This document shows, in pieces, positions 8,913 through 18,012 of a DNA stretch of 64,000 nucleotides (positions are counted from its first letter, which is position 1; each line of letters starts with the position of its first letter). Below the pieces are notes generated by a model that worked only from the letters and a program-made list of their open reading frames with translations, made no database searches and was not told the DNA's origin. The stretch is taken from the NCBI RefSeq assembly GCF_003182195.1, contig NZ_QGTM01000007.1, forward strand, positions 62,001 through 126,000, in the 5' to 3' direction. This DNA comes from Halomonas sp. A11-A. Its GTDB lineage: Bacteria; Pseudomonadota; Gammaproteobacteria; Pseudomonadales; Halomonadaceae. Both the position numbers and the translations under genes were made by a program.

Positions 8913-9629
8913 ATGCACATGCATAACAAGTACTGGAAACCCGCCCTGCTGGCGGCGCTGATGGCGCTGGGGCTGGCCGGCTGCGGCAACGGCGACGAGA
9001 CGCCGCCGGCCGCCGAGGAGCCCGCGGCCGAACCCGCCGCCCGGGAAGAGAGCGCGGCGCCTGCCGAGGAGCCGGAGGCCCTCGAGGACGAGCTTCCCCC
9101 GGAGGAGCAGGCCGGCCTGGTGGATGACGCGGCCGAGGAGGCGGTGCCCGCCGAGGAGGCGCCCGACGAAGTGCCGGAGGAGATTCCCGAGGCCGAGACC
9201 TTGGGCGAGTCCCCGGCCAGCATCCTGGACGAGGGCGCGGTGCTGCCCGGGGAGACCACCCGGGACGAGATCGACGCCATGCTCGAGGAGACCGAGCGGC
9301 GCTTCGAGGAGGCGCAGCGGCGCATCGAGGAGCAGTTCGAGGAGGCCGAGGAGGAGGCCGCCGTGCCCGAGCCCATGGAGGGCGACGAGAGCTTCGATGC
9401 GGAAATGGACTTCGACTCGAGCCTGGATAGCGAGGCGCTGGATACCGGCGGGCCGTCCCGCTCCGATATCGACGCCATCATCGAGGAGCAGGAGCGGCGC
9501 TTCGAGGAGGCCCAGCGCCGCCTCGAGGAGCAGTTCGATGCGGTGGAGCAGGCGCTTCCCGAATTCGAGCCGATGGAGGTCGAGGAGTACGAGTTCGAGC
9601 CCATGGAGTCGGAGTCGGAAGAGCACTGA
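8913..9629 (+). CDS. Acidic repeat-containing lipoprotein, unknown function
   Basis: A 238-residue protein with a lipoprotein signal peptide ending at LAGC (Cys24). The mature part is extremely rich in Glu, Ala and Pro and strongly acidic, as common for secreted proteins of halophiles. Two near-copies of a 30-residue charged helix occur at about 118-147 and 184-213, sharing ERRFEEAQRR(I/L)EEQF. They are probably coiled coils. Aspartate follows neither +2 nor +3, so outer-membrane sorting is likely by the E. coli rule. A start two residues later is also possible. I recognise no known family. Confidence 0.75.
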   Translation: MHMHNKYWKPALLAALMALGLAGCGNGDETPPAAEEPAAEPAAREESAAPAEEPEALEDELPPEEQAGLVDDAAEEAVPAEEAPDEVPEEIPEAETLGESPASILDEGAVLPGETTRDEIDAMLEETERRFEEAQRRIEEQFEEAEEEAAVPEPMEGDESFDAEMDFDSSLDSEALDTGGPSRSDIDAIIEEQERRFEEAQRRLEEQFDAVEQALPEFEPMEVEEYEFEPMESESEEH

Positions 9630-9654
9630 GCCGCCGTCTCCGAGCGCCGGCCAC

Positions 9655-9682
9655 AAAAAAGGCCCACCGTGCAGTGGACCTT
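9655..9682 (-). terminator. Rho-independent terminator of cspA
   Basis: Read on the minus strand, GGTCCAC and GTGGGCC pair around a 6-base loop and are followed directly by TTTTTT. It lies about 50 bp beyond the cold-shock gene stop, the expected position. Confidence 0.85.
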
Positions 9683-9692
9683 CTCGTGACAG

Positions 9693-9714
9693 CGGCGGCG
9701 CCTTGGCGCCGCCG
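9693..9714. terminator. GC-rich hairpin between lipoprotein and cspA genes
   Basis: A perfect 10-bp inverted repeat (CGGCGGCGCC / GGCGCCGCCG, TT loop) between two convergent genes. It probably acts with the neighbouring T-run terminator; alone it lacks a T-tract. Confidence 0.5.
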
Positions 9715-9728
9715 GCCGCGTTGCCGAA

Positions 9729-9935
9729 TCAGTCGGCGAGGCGGATGTTGGAGGCCTGAAGGCCCTTCTTGCCCTGGGTGACCTCGAAGGTGACCTTCTG
9801 GCCGTCCTGCAGGGTCTTGAAGCCCTCAGCCTGAATCTCGGAGAAGTGAGCGAACAGGTCATCACCGCCGTCGTCCGGGGAGATGAAGCCGTAGCCCTTG
9901 GTGTCGTTGAACCACTTGACAGTGCCAGTTGCCAT
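9729..9935 (-). CDS. cspA: Cold-shock protein, CspA family
   Basis: A 68-residue single cold-shock domain that binds single-stranded RNA and DNA. The RNA-binding motifs RNP1 (KGYGFI) and RNP2 (DLFAHFS) are intact, and the ends [10 protein letters not shown] and SNIRLAD are typical. I chose the ATG at 9935, which has AAGGA upstream, over an in-frame start six codons earlier. It is divergent from the LysE-type gene. The 279-bp gap between them would hold both promoters and a possible long 5' leader, but I could not place a confident promoter in it. Confidence 0.95.
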   Translation of the reverse strand: MATGTVKWFNDTKGYGFISPDDGGDDLFAHFSEIQAEGFKTLQDGQKVTFEVTQGKKGLQASNIRLAD

Positions 9936-10214
9936 TGTCGATTTCCTTAACATACTTTAATGGTCGTACCGGGCCCGCCGGAGCGGAGTCCCGAGGTGCG
10001 TGGACGGGGCAAGCAAAGAAGTGCGCACTGGGTGGATCGAGGTGATCGAACGACAGCCGACGACTTGTTTCTTGCTGACCTACGCTGCGGAGCGGTGCCG
10101 AGGCCCCCTGACGGGCCGGTGTTCATCACGCCGTCCGTCAGCCGCAAATCCACTGTAGATCGAATCCCCTCGGGCAGCAAGCCCGCCACTCGACCCAAGG
10201 AAGGCCCCGCGCCC

Positions 10215-10859
10215 ATGTTCATCGACGCCCAGTTCTGGCCCTTCCTGGTGGCCATTACCCTGCTCTCCATCAGCCCCGGGGTCGATACCCTGCTGGTGAT
10301 ACGCAACACCGCCCGGGGCGGGGTGCGTGACGGCGTGCTGACCAGCCTGGCGATCTGCTGCGGGCTCTTCGTGCATGCCGCGGTCTCGGCGCTGGGGATC
10401 TCGCTGATCCTGCTGCAGTCGGCCTGGGCCTTCCAGCTGCTCAAGCTGGCCGGGGCCGCCTATCTGGTCTGGCTGGGCGTGCAGGGCCTGCTGGCGGCGC
10501 GGCGCGGCCAGGGGCTGCCGGTGGCGGGGGTCAGCGGCGAGCGCCGGCCCGTACCGATGTGGCGGCCGCTGCGCGAGGGGCTGCTCTCCAACGTGCTCAA
10601 CCCCAAGACGGTGGTCTTCTACATGGCCTTCCTGCCCCAGTTCATCGCCCCCGGCGACCCGGCGCTTGCCAAGTCGCTGTTCCTGGCCGGGGTGCACTTC
10701 GTGATCGCCAACCTGTGGCAGATCGGCGTGGCGGTGATGGTGGGCAGCGCCGGGCGCCTGCTGGGCAGCCGGCTCTTCTCCCGGGCCCTCAACGGGGTGA
10801 CCGGGGCGGTGCTGGTGGGCTTCGGCATCAAGCTGGCCCTGGAGCGCCCCCCGGCATAG
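10215..10859 (+). CDS. LysE/RhtB family amino-acid exporter
   Basis: A 214-residue polytopic inner-membrane protein of the LysE/RhtB/YggA superfamily. The N-terminal signature (ISPGVDTLLVIRNTARGGVRDG) and the conserved G-L-L-S-N-V-L-N-P-K-T in the middle are clear, with about six hydrophobic segments. Relatives export homoserine, threonine, leucine, arginine or lysine; the substrate cannot be read from sequence. The start at 10215 gives the family's usual length (about 205-215). The open frame upstream of it does not look coding. Its 3' end is directly followed by the dispersed repeat copy A. Confidence 0.9.
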   Translation: MFIDAQFWPFLVAITLLSISPGVDTLLVIRNTARGGVRDGVLTSLAICCGLFVHAAVSALGISLILLQSAWAFQLLKLAGAAYLVWLGVQGLLAARRGQGLPVAGVSGERRPVPMWRPLREGLLSNVLNPKTVVFYMAFLPQFIAPGDPALAKSLFLAGVHFVIANLWQIGVAVMVGSAGRLLGSRLFSRALNGVTGAVLVGFGIKLALERPPA

Positions 10860-10866
10860 GCTCAAA

Positions 10867-11002
10867 CTGCGCGAGGCTTACCCGGCGGCAAGTCCCGGGG
10901 CGCCGGACCGTCGAGGAGGCGCTGTGAATACATCCCTGTACGCTACCGACGCCATCCCTGGCGTAGGACCTCCTCTTCGACTTGCCGCCGGCGCCTACTG
11001 CG
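10867..11002 (-). repeat. Dispersed palindromic repeat, copy A
   Basis: An intergenic element of about 136 bp with terminal inverted repeats. CGGCGGCAAGTC (10883-10894) is exactly complementary to 10979-10990, and TCGAGGAGG pairs with a later CCTCCTC-TT-CGA. Read on the minus strand, its core (GGTCCTACGCCAGGG, TCGGTAGCG, TTCACAGCGCC) and its outer end (CGCCGGGTAAGCCTCGC) align with copy B inside gph at 44631-44834. It lies between the convergent lysE-type and slt genes, where it could also act as a terminator. No open reading frame is present, so any transposition would be in trans. Confidence 0.8.
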
Positions 11003-11013
11003 TAAAGTGACCT

Positions 11014-12999
11014 TCAGTTCCTGGCCAGCAGCGAGCGGTCGTAGCGCACCGTCTTCTCGGTGGGGCTGAGCATGGAGACGCCCTGGCTCGAGCCGCCGTT
11101 GGCGAGGCTCTCGAAGATCGCCCGGTAGCTGAGCACCGCCTGCACGTAGAGGCGCGTCTCGCGGAAGGGGATGCTCTCCACGAAGAGGTCGAACTCCTCC
11201 GGGGCGTCGGCCAGCCAGCGGTCGACCCGGCCGGGGCCGGCGTTGTAGGCGGCCGCGGCGGCCAGGCGGTTGCCGCTGTAGCGGTTGAGCATGTCGCGGA
11301 TGTAGGTGCTGCCCAGGCGGATGTTGAGCTCCGGGTCGAGCACCCCGTAAGCGCCGGGGTCGCTGATGCCGAGTTGGCGAGCCAACTGGGTGGCGGTGCC
11401 GGGCATCACCTGCATCAGCCCACGGGCCCCGGCCGGCGAGACCGCCTCGGGGTTGTAGGCGCTCTCGCGCCGAGCGATGCCCATCAGCAGGTAGGGGTCG
11501 ACCCCCGTCATGCGGCCCCAGTGCAGGAAGTGCTCGCGGTAGGCCTCCGGGAAGCGCCAGTCTAGGGCGTCCCACATGCGTCCGGTGATGGTGGTCTGCA
11601 CCAGCTTGGCATGCCAGCCACGGCGGGCGGCGTAGTCGGCCAGGGCGCGGGCCTCGCGCTCGCCGGCACGCTCCACGGCCGCATACCATTCGCTGGCGGC
11701 CAGGCCGGGTTCGTCGATGCGCAGCAGCGCCTCGGTGCGCTGCACGGCCGGCCAGCGGGAGACCTGCTGCCGGTAGCTGTCGTCGAAGCCGTTGCGCTCC
11801 AGGTTGAGGGCATAGGGCTGGCCCAGGCGGTCGGCGGCGGCGAAGCCGAAGAAGTTGCGTCCCTCGGCGGCCAGGGCATAGGCCTCCCGGGCCTGGGCGT
11901 CGTCGCCGAGCCGCTCGTGGGCGCGGGCCGCCCAGTAGTGCCAGCGGCTGTCGTCGCGGGTCTCGGGCGTCATGCGCGCCAGCCAGTCGAGCACGCCGCG
12001 CCAGTCCCGGTCGGAGAGGGCGGCGCGCACGCGCAGCTCCAGCAGGTCGGCGTCGCTGCGCCCTGCCAGGGCGCCGTCGACCCAGCCGCGATTGTGGCGG
12101 ATGTCGCGCACCAGGGTGTAGAAGATCAGGTCGCGCTCGATGGCCTCATGGTGCTGGCGCTCGATGGGCAGGTGGGGGGCGATCTTGCGCCACGCCTCCA
12201 GGGCCGCCTCGGTGTCGGCGCGGGTGAAGCCGTGCATGGCGGCGGCGAACAGCGGGCCGGAGCCGCGGCACTCGGGGCCCAGGCAGGTCGGCACCCGGGT
12301 CACGGCGGCGAAGTCACCCGAGAGGCGCGCCTTGGCCTGGCGCGCCTCTTCCCAGCGGCTGCCGAGCTGGCGGCCCAGGAAGCTGGCCAGCCCCGTCTCG
12401 CCGGCCTGCCAGGCCAGCATCTTGCGCTCCCAGATCTGCTGCTCGCCGATCACGCCGCGGTCGCGCAGGGCCCTGAAGAGGTTGTCGCAGGCGTCCGGCT
12501 GGGAGTGGCCCACCATCCACAGGGAAAGCCCGCCTTCGGCGGCGGCCTGGGGGTCACTGCCGAGCAGAGCAGAGTAGTAGTAGCACTGGCGGGCGGTGCC
12601 GGCCGGTTCGCCGTCGGCCACGGCCAGCAGGCTGCCGTAGCGGCCGGCGTAGCCGTACTGGGCGATGGCCTGGCCGCGCAGCCACTCGCCCAGGGGCGAG
12701 TCGGCGTGGCGCTCGATGAAGTCGAGGACCTGTCCCGGCTCGGCCTGGGGCAGGCGTGTGCGCAGGCGGTGGTACTCCACGTAGCCGGCCAGCGGATGGT
12801 CGGCAATGGCGCGCTGGTCGATGCGCTCCCACTGCTGGTTGCGCGCCGCCTCCAGGGCGTTGCGCAGGGCGCGGTCGTCGGCCTGGGCCAGCGGCAGCGT
12901 GAAGGGCAGCGACAGGGCCAGGGCGCTCAGCAGGGTGCCGAGGCGCCGGATGCCGCTGCGCCGGGTGCCGTGTTGCGGGGCGGGGGGGCGTTGGCGCAT
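11014..12999 (-). CDS. slt: Soluble lytic murein transglycosylase (Slt70-like)
   Basis: A 661-residue periplasmic enzyme that cleaves the glycan strands of peptidoglycan with formation of 1,6-anhydromuramic ends. It has a basic N-terminus and a signal peptide ending near PLAQA-DD. A long superhelical region of about 430 residues follows, then the C-terminal goose-type lysozyme domain. The catalytic glutamate is E512 in GIARRESAYNPEAVSPAGA, followed by RGLMQVMPGTA and the later AAYNAGPGRV. The length matches E. coli Slt70 (645). It is transcribed alone. Confidence 0.95.
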   Translation of the reverse strand: MRQRPPAPQHGTRRSGIRRLGTLLSALALSLPFTLPLAQADDRALRNALEAARNQQWERIDQRAIADHPLAGYVEYHRLRTRLPQAEPGQVLDFIERHADSPLGEWLRGQAIAQYGYAGRYGSLLAVADGEPAGTARQCYYYSALLGSDPQAAAEGGLSLWMVGHSQPDACDNLFRALRDRGVIGEQQIWERKMLAWQAGETGLASFLGRQLGSRWEEARQAKARLSGDFAAVTRVPTCLGPECRGSGPLFAAAMHGFTRADTEAALEAWRKIAPHLPIERQHHEAIERDLIFYTLVRDIRHNRGWVDGALAGRSDADLLELRVRAALSDRDWRGVLDWLARMTPETRDDSRWHYWAARAHERLGDDAQAREAYALAAEGRNFFGFAAADRLGQPYALNLERNGFDDSYRQQVSRWPAVQRTEALLRIDEPGLAASEWYAAVERAGEREARALADYAARRGWHAKLVQTTITGRMWDALDWRFPEAYREHFLHWGRMTGVDPYLLMGIARRESAYNPEAVSPAGARGLMQVMPGTATQLARQLGISDPGAYGVLDPELNIRLGSTYIRDMLNRYSGNRLAAAAAYNAGPGRVDRWLADAPEEFDLFVESIPFRETRLYVQAVLSYRAIFESLANGGSSQGVSMLSPTEKTVRYDRSLLARN

Positions 13000-13151
13000 G
13001 GCGAGGATCTCCGGGAGTTGACGTCCGATTGCCCCTATCGTGGCGCATTACGGGCCGCCTGGGTAGGGGAAAAGGGTAACCGACGCGGGGCTGCGTTGAC
13101 GGGCGGCGGCTTGTGCCCGACCGGCCCCGCGGGTAGTCTTGCCTGATCGTT

Positions 13152-13164
13152 TCAAACGCTTGTT
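13152..13164 (-). promoter_or_regulatory. Candidate TetR-type (PsrA-like) operator before thioesterase genes
   Basis: On the minus strand this reads AACAAGCGTTTGA. It differs by one base from AACAAGTGTTTGA at 22215-22227, upstream of the alpha/beta-hydrolase operon. On the plus strand CAAAC-GCTT-GTTGG matches the published Pseudomonas PsrA pattern (C/G)AAAC-N2-4-GTTT(G/C) with one mismatch. An overlapping perfect palindrome CGTTT-C-AAACG sits at 13149-13159. Confidence 0.4.
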
Positions 13165-13197
13165 GGAATGTCTTGCGCCACCAAGAGGAGCCCCGGT

Positions 13198-13707
13198 GTG
13201 ACGCCCTGTGCCGACCGATCCCCCGAGGCCTGGCTTCGGGCCCTGACCCGCTTCGTGCGGGTGATTCCCCATACCCGTGAGCTGGGCCTCGAGGTGCTGG
13301 CGGCCGACGCCGAGGCCGTCCGCATGCGCCTGCCCTGGTGCGACGACCTGCTGGGCGATGCCTCCCGCGGGCTGGTCCATGGCGGCGTGCTGACCATGCT
13401 GCTGGACACCGCCTGCGGTAGTGCCGTGCTGCGCGGCCTGCCGGCGCCGGAGGTGTGTCCGACCCTGGACCTGCGGGTGGACCACTTCCGCCCGGCGGTG
13501 GCGGGCCTGGCGATCCAGGCCGAGGCGCGGGTGGTCGGGGTCACCGCCTCGGTGGTCTTCACCGAGGGAACCCTGTGGCAGGAGGAGGGCAAACCGGTGG
13601 CCCGGGGCATCGGCAACTTCGTGCGGCTGGGGCCGCGCAATACGCCGCCCGGCTTCGCCGAGGCGCTGTTTGCCGACGTGCATGACGAGGAGAGTCGCGA
13701 TGCCTGA
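13198..13707 (+). CDS. PaaI-type hotdog thioesterase
   Basis: A 169-residue hotdog-fold protein of the PaaI/YdiI family. The motif GLVHGGVLTMLLDTACGSAV carries the conserved HGG and the helix with the acidic catalytic residue. PTLDLRVDHFRPA is the central beta strand. It likely hydrolyses acyl-CoA thioesters; the acyl group is unknown. I chose the GTG at 13198 because AGAGGAG lies 7 bases before it; an ATG at 13168 would add 10 residues. It overlaps the next gene by 8 bp, and both are hotdog proteins, so they may form a heteromer. Confidence 0.85.
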   Translation: MTPCADRSPEAWLRALTRFVRVIPHTRELGLEVLAADAEAVRMRLPWCDDLLGDASRGLVHGGVLTMLLDTACGSAVLRGLPAPEVCPTLDLRVDHFRPAVAGLAIQAEARVVGVTASVVFTEGTLWQEEGKPVARGIGNFVRLGPRNTPPGFAEALFADVHDEESRDA

Positions 13708-14170
13708 AGGGTTCGATGACGTGGCCTGGCTCGAGCGCACCCGCACCGAGGGCGATGTGACGTCCTGGCTGGCGCTGATTCCCTATGCGCGCCGCATCGG
13801 GGTGAGCGCCGAGCCGGATCCCGGCGGCGAGGGGCTGCGCTTCCGGCTCGAGCCCGGCGCCGGCAACGTCGGCAACGTGCTGCTGCCGGCGCTGCATGGC
13901 GGGGTGGTGGCCGCCTTCATGGAGACCGCCGCGACCCTCGACCTGCTGCTGGCCGCCCGGGAGCCCCGCCTGCCGCGCATCGTCGACCTCTCCATCGACT
14001 ACCTGCGCACCGCCCGGGTGGCGCCCACCTTCGCGCGTTGCTCGCTGCTGCGTGAGGGGCGCCGCCTGGCCAACGTCCGGGTCAGCGCCTGGCAGGAGGA
14101 CGAAGCGCTGCCGGTGGCCACGGCGCGGCTGCACTTCGTGCTGGGGGAGCCGGCCAGCGGCGAGACATGA
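13700..14170 (+). CDS. PaaI-type hotdog thioesterase (second of pair)
   Basis: A 156-residue hotdog-fold protein, distantly similar to the preceding gene product. ALHGGVVAAFMETAATLDLL is the HGG helix and RIVDLSIDYLRTAR the central strand. The start at 13700 lies inside the last codons of the upstream gene (8-bp overlap) and is preceded by GAGGAG. This implies translational coupling. Substrate unknown. Both genes lie between slt and htpG and probably share the promoter upstream of 13198. Confidence 0.83.
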   Translation: MPEGFDDVAWLERTRTEGDVTSWLALIPYARRIGVSAEPDPGGEGLRFRLEPGAGNVGNVLLPALHGGVVAAFMETAATLDLLLAAREPRLPRIVDLSIDYLRTARVAPTFARCSLLREGRRLANVRVSAWQEDEALPVATARLHFVLGEPASGET

Positions 14171-14182
14171 GTCGCGACAAGG

Positions 14183-14210
14183 CTTGAAAAGCGCGCCTGG
14201 GGCCCCATAT
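14183..14210 (+). promoter_or_regulatory. Sigma-32 heat-shock promoter of htpG
   Basis: CTTGAAA (14183-14189), a 13-bp spacer and CCCCATAT (14203-14210) match the RpoH consensus essentially perfectly. The predicted transcript would begin about 60 bp before the htpG ATG. Confidence 0.85.
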
Positions 14211-14274
14211 CGGCGACAGTGATTCACCCCGCGGCACCGCTCGCCGCAGAACCTGTCGACGAGGTCCAGGACAC

Positions 14275-16179
14275 ATGACCACTGCCACGCACGAAGAAAC
14301 TCTTGGCTTCCAGACCGAGGTGAAGCAGCTGCTTCACCTGATGATCCACTCCCTCTACTCCAACCGGGAGATCTTCCTGCGCGAGCTGATCTCCAACGCC
14401 GCCGATGCCTGCGACAAGCTGCGCTACGCGGCGCTGGACAACGACGCCCTCTATGAAGGCGACAGCGAGCTGCGCATCGAGATCGAGCACGACGCCGAGG
14501 CGAGCACGGTGACCGTGCGCGACAACGGCATCGGCATGAGCCGCGAGGAGGTCATCGCGAACCTCGGTACCATCGCCCGCTCCGGCACCGCCGAGTTCCT
14601 CAAGCAGCTCTCCGGCGAGCAGCAGAAGGATGCGCGGCTGATCGGCCAGTTCGGCGTCGGCTTCTACTCCGGCTTCATCGTCGCCGACGAGGTCTCGGTG
14701 CGCACCCGCAAGGCGGGCAGCGACACGGCCGAGGGGGTCGAGTGGCGCTCGAAGGGCGAGGGCGAGTTCACCGTGGCCGACGTCGAGCGCGAGGCTCATG
14801 GCACCGAGATCGTGCTGCACCTCAAGGCCGATGCGAAGGAGTTCGCCGACGATTTCCGCCTGCAGAGCCTGGTGCGCAAGTACTCCGACCACATCGAGGT
14901 GCCGGTGCGCATGCCCAGGGTCGAGAAGGCTCGCGACGAGGAGGGCAAGGAGATCGAGGGCAGCGAGACGGTTACCTGGGAGACCGTCAACGAGGCCACC
15001 GCGCTCTGGTCGCGCCCCAAGGGCGAGATCTCCGACGACGAGTACAAGGCCTTCTACAAGCACGTGGCCCATGACTTCTCGGACCCGCTCGCCTGGAGCC
15101 ACAACAAGGTCGAGGGCAAGCTCGAATACACTAGCCTGCTCTACGTGCCGGGCCGCGCGCCCTTCGACCTCTATGAGCGCGACGGCGCCCGCGGCGTGAA
15201 GCTCTACGTGCAGCGCGTCTTCATCATGGACGACGCCGAGCAGTTCCTGCCGCTCTACCTGCGCTTCATCAAGGGCGTGCTGGATACCCGCGACCTGTCG
15301 CTCAACGTCTCCCGCGAGCTGCTGCAGCAGGACCCCAAGGTAGAGAAGATCAAGAGTGCGCTGACCAAGCGCGCGCTGGACATGCTCAAGAAGCTGGCCA
15401 AGGACAAGGAGGCCTACCAGACCTTCTGGAACACCTTCGGCAGCGTGCTCAAGGAAGGGCCGGCGGAGGACTTCGCCAACCGCGAGAAGATCGCCGGCCT
15501 GCTGCGCTTCTCCACCACCCACACCGACAGCGCCACCCAGGACCAGTCCCTGGCCGACTACGTGTCGCGCATGCCGGAGGGGCAGCAGAAGATCTACTAC
15601 ATCGTCGCCGACAGCTTCAATGCGGCGAAGTCCAGCCCCCACCTGGAGATCTTCCGCAAGAAGGGCATCGAGGTGCTGCTGCTGCACGATCGTATCGACG
15701 AGTGGCTGATGAGCCACCTCCACGAGTACGACGGCAAGGCCTTCGTCGATGTCGCCAAGGGCGAGCTCGACCTCGGCGAGATCGAGGGCGAGGAGGAGAA
15801 GAAGGCCCAGGAGGAGACCGCCAAGGCTAAGGAGGACCTGGTCAAGCGGGTCAAGGAGGCGCTGGGCGACCAGGTTCAGGCAGTCAAGGTAACCCATCGC
15901 CTCACCGACTCGCCCGCCTGCGTGGTGCTGCCCGAGCACGAGATGGGCTTCCAGATGCGCCGCATCATGGAGGCCGCCGGCCAGAAGGTGCCGGAGGTTA
16001 AGCCGATCCTCGAGCTCAACCCCGAGCACCCCCTGGTGGTACGCCTTGAGCAGACCGAGGGCGAGGGCTTCACCGACCTGGCCCATGTGCTGCTCGACCA
16101 GGCGATCATCGCCGAGGGTGGCCACCTCGATGACCCGGCCGTCTACGTCAAGCGCCTCAACGCCCTGCTGAGCGCCTGA
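14275..16179 (+). CDS. htpG: Chaperone HtpG (Hsp90)
   Basis: A 634-residue bacterial Hsp90, similar to E. coli HtpG (624). The N-terminal GHKL ATPase domain shows [29 protein letters not shown] and [13 protein letters not shown]. The middle domain carries [15 protein letters not shown] and the conserved catalytic-loop region [11 protein letters not shown]. The C-terminal dimerisation domain ends near [14 protein letters not shown] without an MEEVD tail, as expected in bacteria. It acts as a cytosolic ATP-dependent chaperone with DnaK. The upstream sigma-32 promoter indicates heat-shock induction, and a strong hairpin follows. Confidence 0.98.
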   Translation: MTTATHEETLGFQTEVKQLLHLMIHSLYSNREIFLRELISNAADACDKLRYAALDNDALYEGDSELRIEIEHDAEASTVTVRDNGIGMSREEVIANLGTIARSGTAEFLKQLSGEQQKDARLIGQFGVGFYSGFIVADEVSVRTRKAGSDTAEGVEWRSKGEGEFTVADVEREAHGTEIVLHLKADAKEFADDFRLQSLVRKYSDHIEVPVRMPRVEKARDEEGKEIEGSETVTWETVNEATALWSRPKGEISDDEYKAFYKHVAHDFSDPLAWSHNKVEGKLEYTSLLYVPGRAPFDLYERDGARGVKLYVQRVFIMDDAEQFLPLYLRFIKGVLDTRDLSLNVSRELLQQDPKVEKIKSALTKRALDMLKKLAKDKEAYQTFWNTFGSVLKEGPAEDFANREKIAGLLRFSTTHTDSATQDQSLADYVSRMPEGQQKIYYIVADSFNAAKSSPHLEIFRKKGIEVLLLHDRIDEWLMSHLHEYDGKAFVDVAKGELDLGEIEGEEEKKAQEETAKAKEDLVKRVKEALGDQVQAVKVTHRLTDSPACVVLPEHEMGFQMRRIMEAAGQKVPEVKPILELNPEHPLVVRLEQTEGEGFTDLAHVLLDQAIIAEGGHLDDPAVYVKRLNALLSA

Positions 16180-16204
16180 CCCCATCGCGTCACCTTCCCC
16201 TCCT

Positions 16205-16232
16205 GCGCAGGCCGCCTTCGGGCGGCCTGCGC
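16205..16232 (+). terminator. Terminator after htpG
   Basis: A perfect 12-bp stem (GCGCAGGCCGCC / GGCGGCCTGCGC) closed by a TTCG tetraloop, followed by a modest T-containing stretch (GCCTTTGTCCCTT). Confidence 0.8.
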
Positions 16233-16345
16233 GCCTTTGTCCCTTGCCTTCCTGCCTCCCGCGGCGCACCGTGGACGAGACGATGAGCGCGGTCGTTCTG
16301 CCCCGGATGCTTGCCTTTTCATCGTCTTCGACGCATTTTCGACGG

Positions 16346-16374
16346 TTGTGCAATGCGGCATTGTCCGGTATGAA
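16346..16374 (+). promoter_or_regulatory. Possible promoter of pntAB
   Basis: TTGTGC and TATGAA are separated by 17 bp in the only A/T-richer part of the htpG-pntA gap, about 50 bp before the GTG start. Only moderate agreement with consensus. Confidence 0.35.
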
Positions 16375-16424
16375 TGTCCGGTCTGACCTATGCAAGAATT
16401 CAATAACCAACCGGGAGATCCAAC

Positions 16425-17996
16425 GTGAAGATTGGTGCACCCAGGGAGCTCGCCAAGGGCGAGGCGCGCGTGGCGCTGACCCCTGACAGCGCGCAGTTCA
16501 TCCAGAAGCTTGGACATGACTGCCTGATCGAGAGCGGTGCCGGCGTGGCCGCCGGCTTCGACGACCAGGCCTATCGCGACGCCGGCGTTACCGTGGTTGA
16601 CGGCGCCGAGGCGCTGTGGGCCGAGGCCGAGGTGGTGATCAAGGTGCGCGAGCCCGAGGAGGCGGAGGTCAAGCGCCTGCGCCAGGGGCAGACCCTGATC
16701 AGCTTCTTCTGGCCGGCCCAGAACGAGGAACTGCTGGAGAAGTGCCGTGCCCAGGGTGCCACCGTGGTGGCCATGGACATGGTGCCGCGCATCTCGCGGG
16801 CCCAGAAGATGGATGCCCTCTCCTCCATGGCCAACATCGCCGGCTATCGCGCGGTGATCGAGGCGGGCAACAACTTCGGACGCTTCTTCACCGGCCAGGT
16901 GACCGCCGCCGGCAAGGTGCCGCCGGCCAGGGTGCTGGTGATCGGCGCCGGAGTGGCAGGGCTTGCCGCCATCGGTACCGCGGTCAGCCTGGGAGCCGTG
17001 GTGCGCGCCTTCGACGTGCGGCCTGAGGTGGCCGAGCAGATCGAATCCATGGGCGCCGAGTTCCTGTTCCTCGACTTCGAGGAGAGCCAGGATGGCTCGG
17101 CCACCGGCGGCTATGCGGCGCCCTCGAGCCCGGAGTTTCGCGAGAAGCAGCTGGCGTTGTTCCGCGAGCAGGCGCCCGACATCGACATCGTCATCACCAC
17201 GGCGCTGATCCCGGGCCGCCCGGCCCCCAAGCTGTGGCTCGAGGAGATGGTCGCGGCCATGAAGCCAGGCTCGGTGATTATCGATCTGGCCGCCGAGAAG
17301 GGCGGTAACTGCGACCTGACGCGGCCCGACGAGCGCGTGGTCACCGACAACGGCGTGATCGTCATCGGCTACACCGACTTCCCCTCGCGGATGGCGACCC
17401 AGGCCTCGCTGCTCTACGCCACCAATATCCGCCACATGCTCACCGACCTGACTCCGGAGAAGGACGGGCAGATCGTTCATGACATGGAGGACGACGTGAT
17501 CCGCGGCGCCACGGTGACCCACGCCGGCGAGATCACCTTCCCGCCTCCGCCGCCCAAGGTGAAGGCGATCGCCGCGGCGAAGCCCAAGCCCAGGGAGAAG
17601 GCGCCCACGCCGGAGGAGAAGCGGGCCGCGGAGCTGGCCACCTTCCGTGAGCAGACCCGCCGCCAGGTGACCCTGCTGGGCGTGGGGGGCGCGCTGATGC
17701 TGCTGCTGGGCCAGATCGCCCCGGCCTCCTTCATGCAGCACTTCATCGTCTTCGTGCTGGCCTGCTTCGTCGGCTTCCAGGTGATCTGGAACGTCAGCCA
17801 CTCGCTGCATACGCCGTTGATGGCGGTCACCAACGCCATCTCCGGGATTATCATCCTTGGCGCCATCCTGCAGATCGGGTCGGGCAGCGGGATCGTCATG
17901 CTGCTGGCGGCGATCTCGGTGATGATCGCCACCATTAATATCGTCGGCGGCTTCATGGTCACGCGCCGGATGCTGGCCATGTTCCAGAAATCGTGA
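16425..17996 (+). CDS. pntA: NAD(P) transhydrogenase subunit alpha
   Basis: A 523-residue subunit of the proton-translocating transhydrogenase, which drives NADPH formation from NADH with the proton gradient. The N-terminal NAD(H)-binding domain I has the [16 protein letters not shown] start and the Rossmann motif [18 protein letters not shown] Pro/Lys-rich linker (about residues 365-400) leads to four membrane helices. This is the E. coli-type single alpha chain rather than split PntAA/PntAB. The start is a GTG at 16425 preceded by GGGAG. pntB follows after 16 bp. Confidence 0.96.
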   Translation: MKIGAPRELAKGEARVALTPDSAQFIQKLGHDCLIESGAGVAAGFDDQAYRDAGVTVVDGAEALWAEAEVVIKVREPEEAEVKRLRQGQTLISFFWPAQNEELLEKCRAQGATVVAMDMVPRISRAQKMDALSSMANIAGYRAVIEAGNNFGRFFTGQVTAAGKVPPARVLVIGAGVAGLAAIGTAVSLGAVVRAFDVRPEVAEQIESMGAEFLFLDFEESQDGSATGGYAAPSSPEFREKQLALFREQAPDIDIVITTALIPGRPAPKLWLEEMVAAMKPGSVIIDLAAEKGGNCDLTRPDERVVTDNGVIVIGYTDFPSRMATQASLLYATNIRHMLTDLTPEKDGQIVHDMEDDVIRGATVTHAGEITFPPPPPKVKAIAAAKPKPREKAPTPEEKRAAELATFREQTRRQVTLLGVGGALMLLLGQIAPASFMQHFIVFVLACFVGFQVIWNVSHSLHTPLMAVTNAISGIIILGAILQIGSGSGIVMLLAAISVMIATINIVGGFMVTRRMLAMFQKS

Positions 17997-18012
17997 ACCG
18001 CGGAGACAACCC

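Noticed and set aside
10867..11002. Copy A of the repeat considered only as a terminator between convergent genes
   Set aside because: Its similarity to the element inside gph shows it is a dispersed repeat; termination may be a secondary effect.
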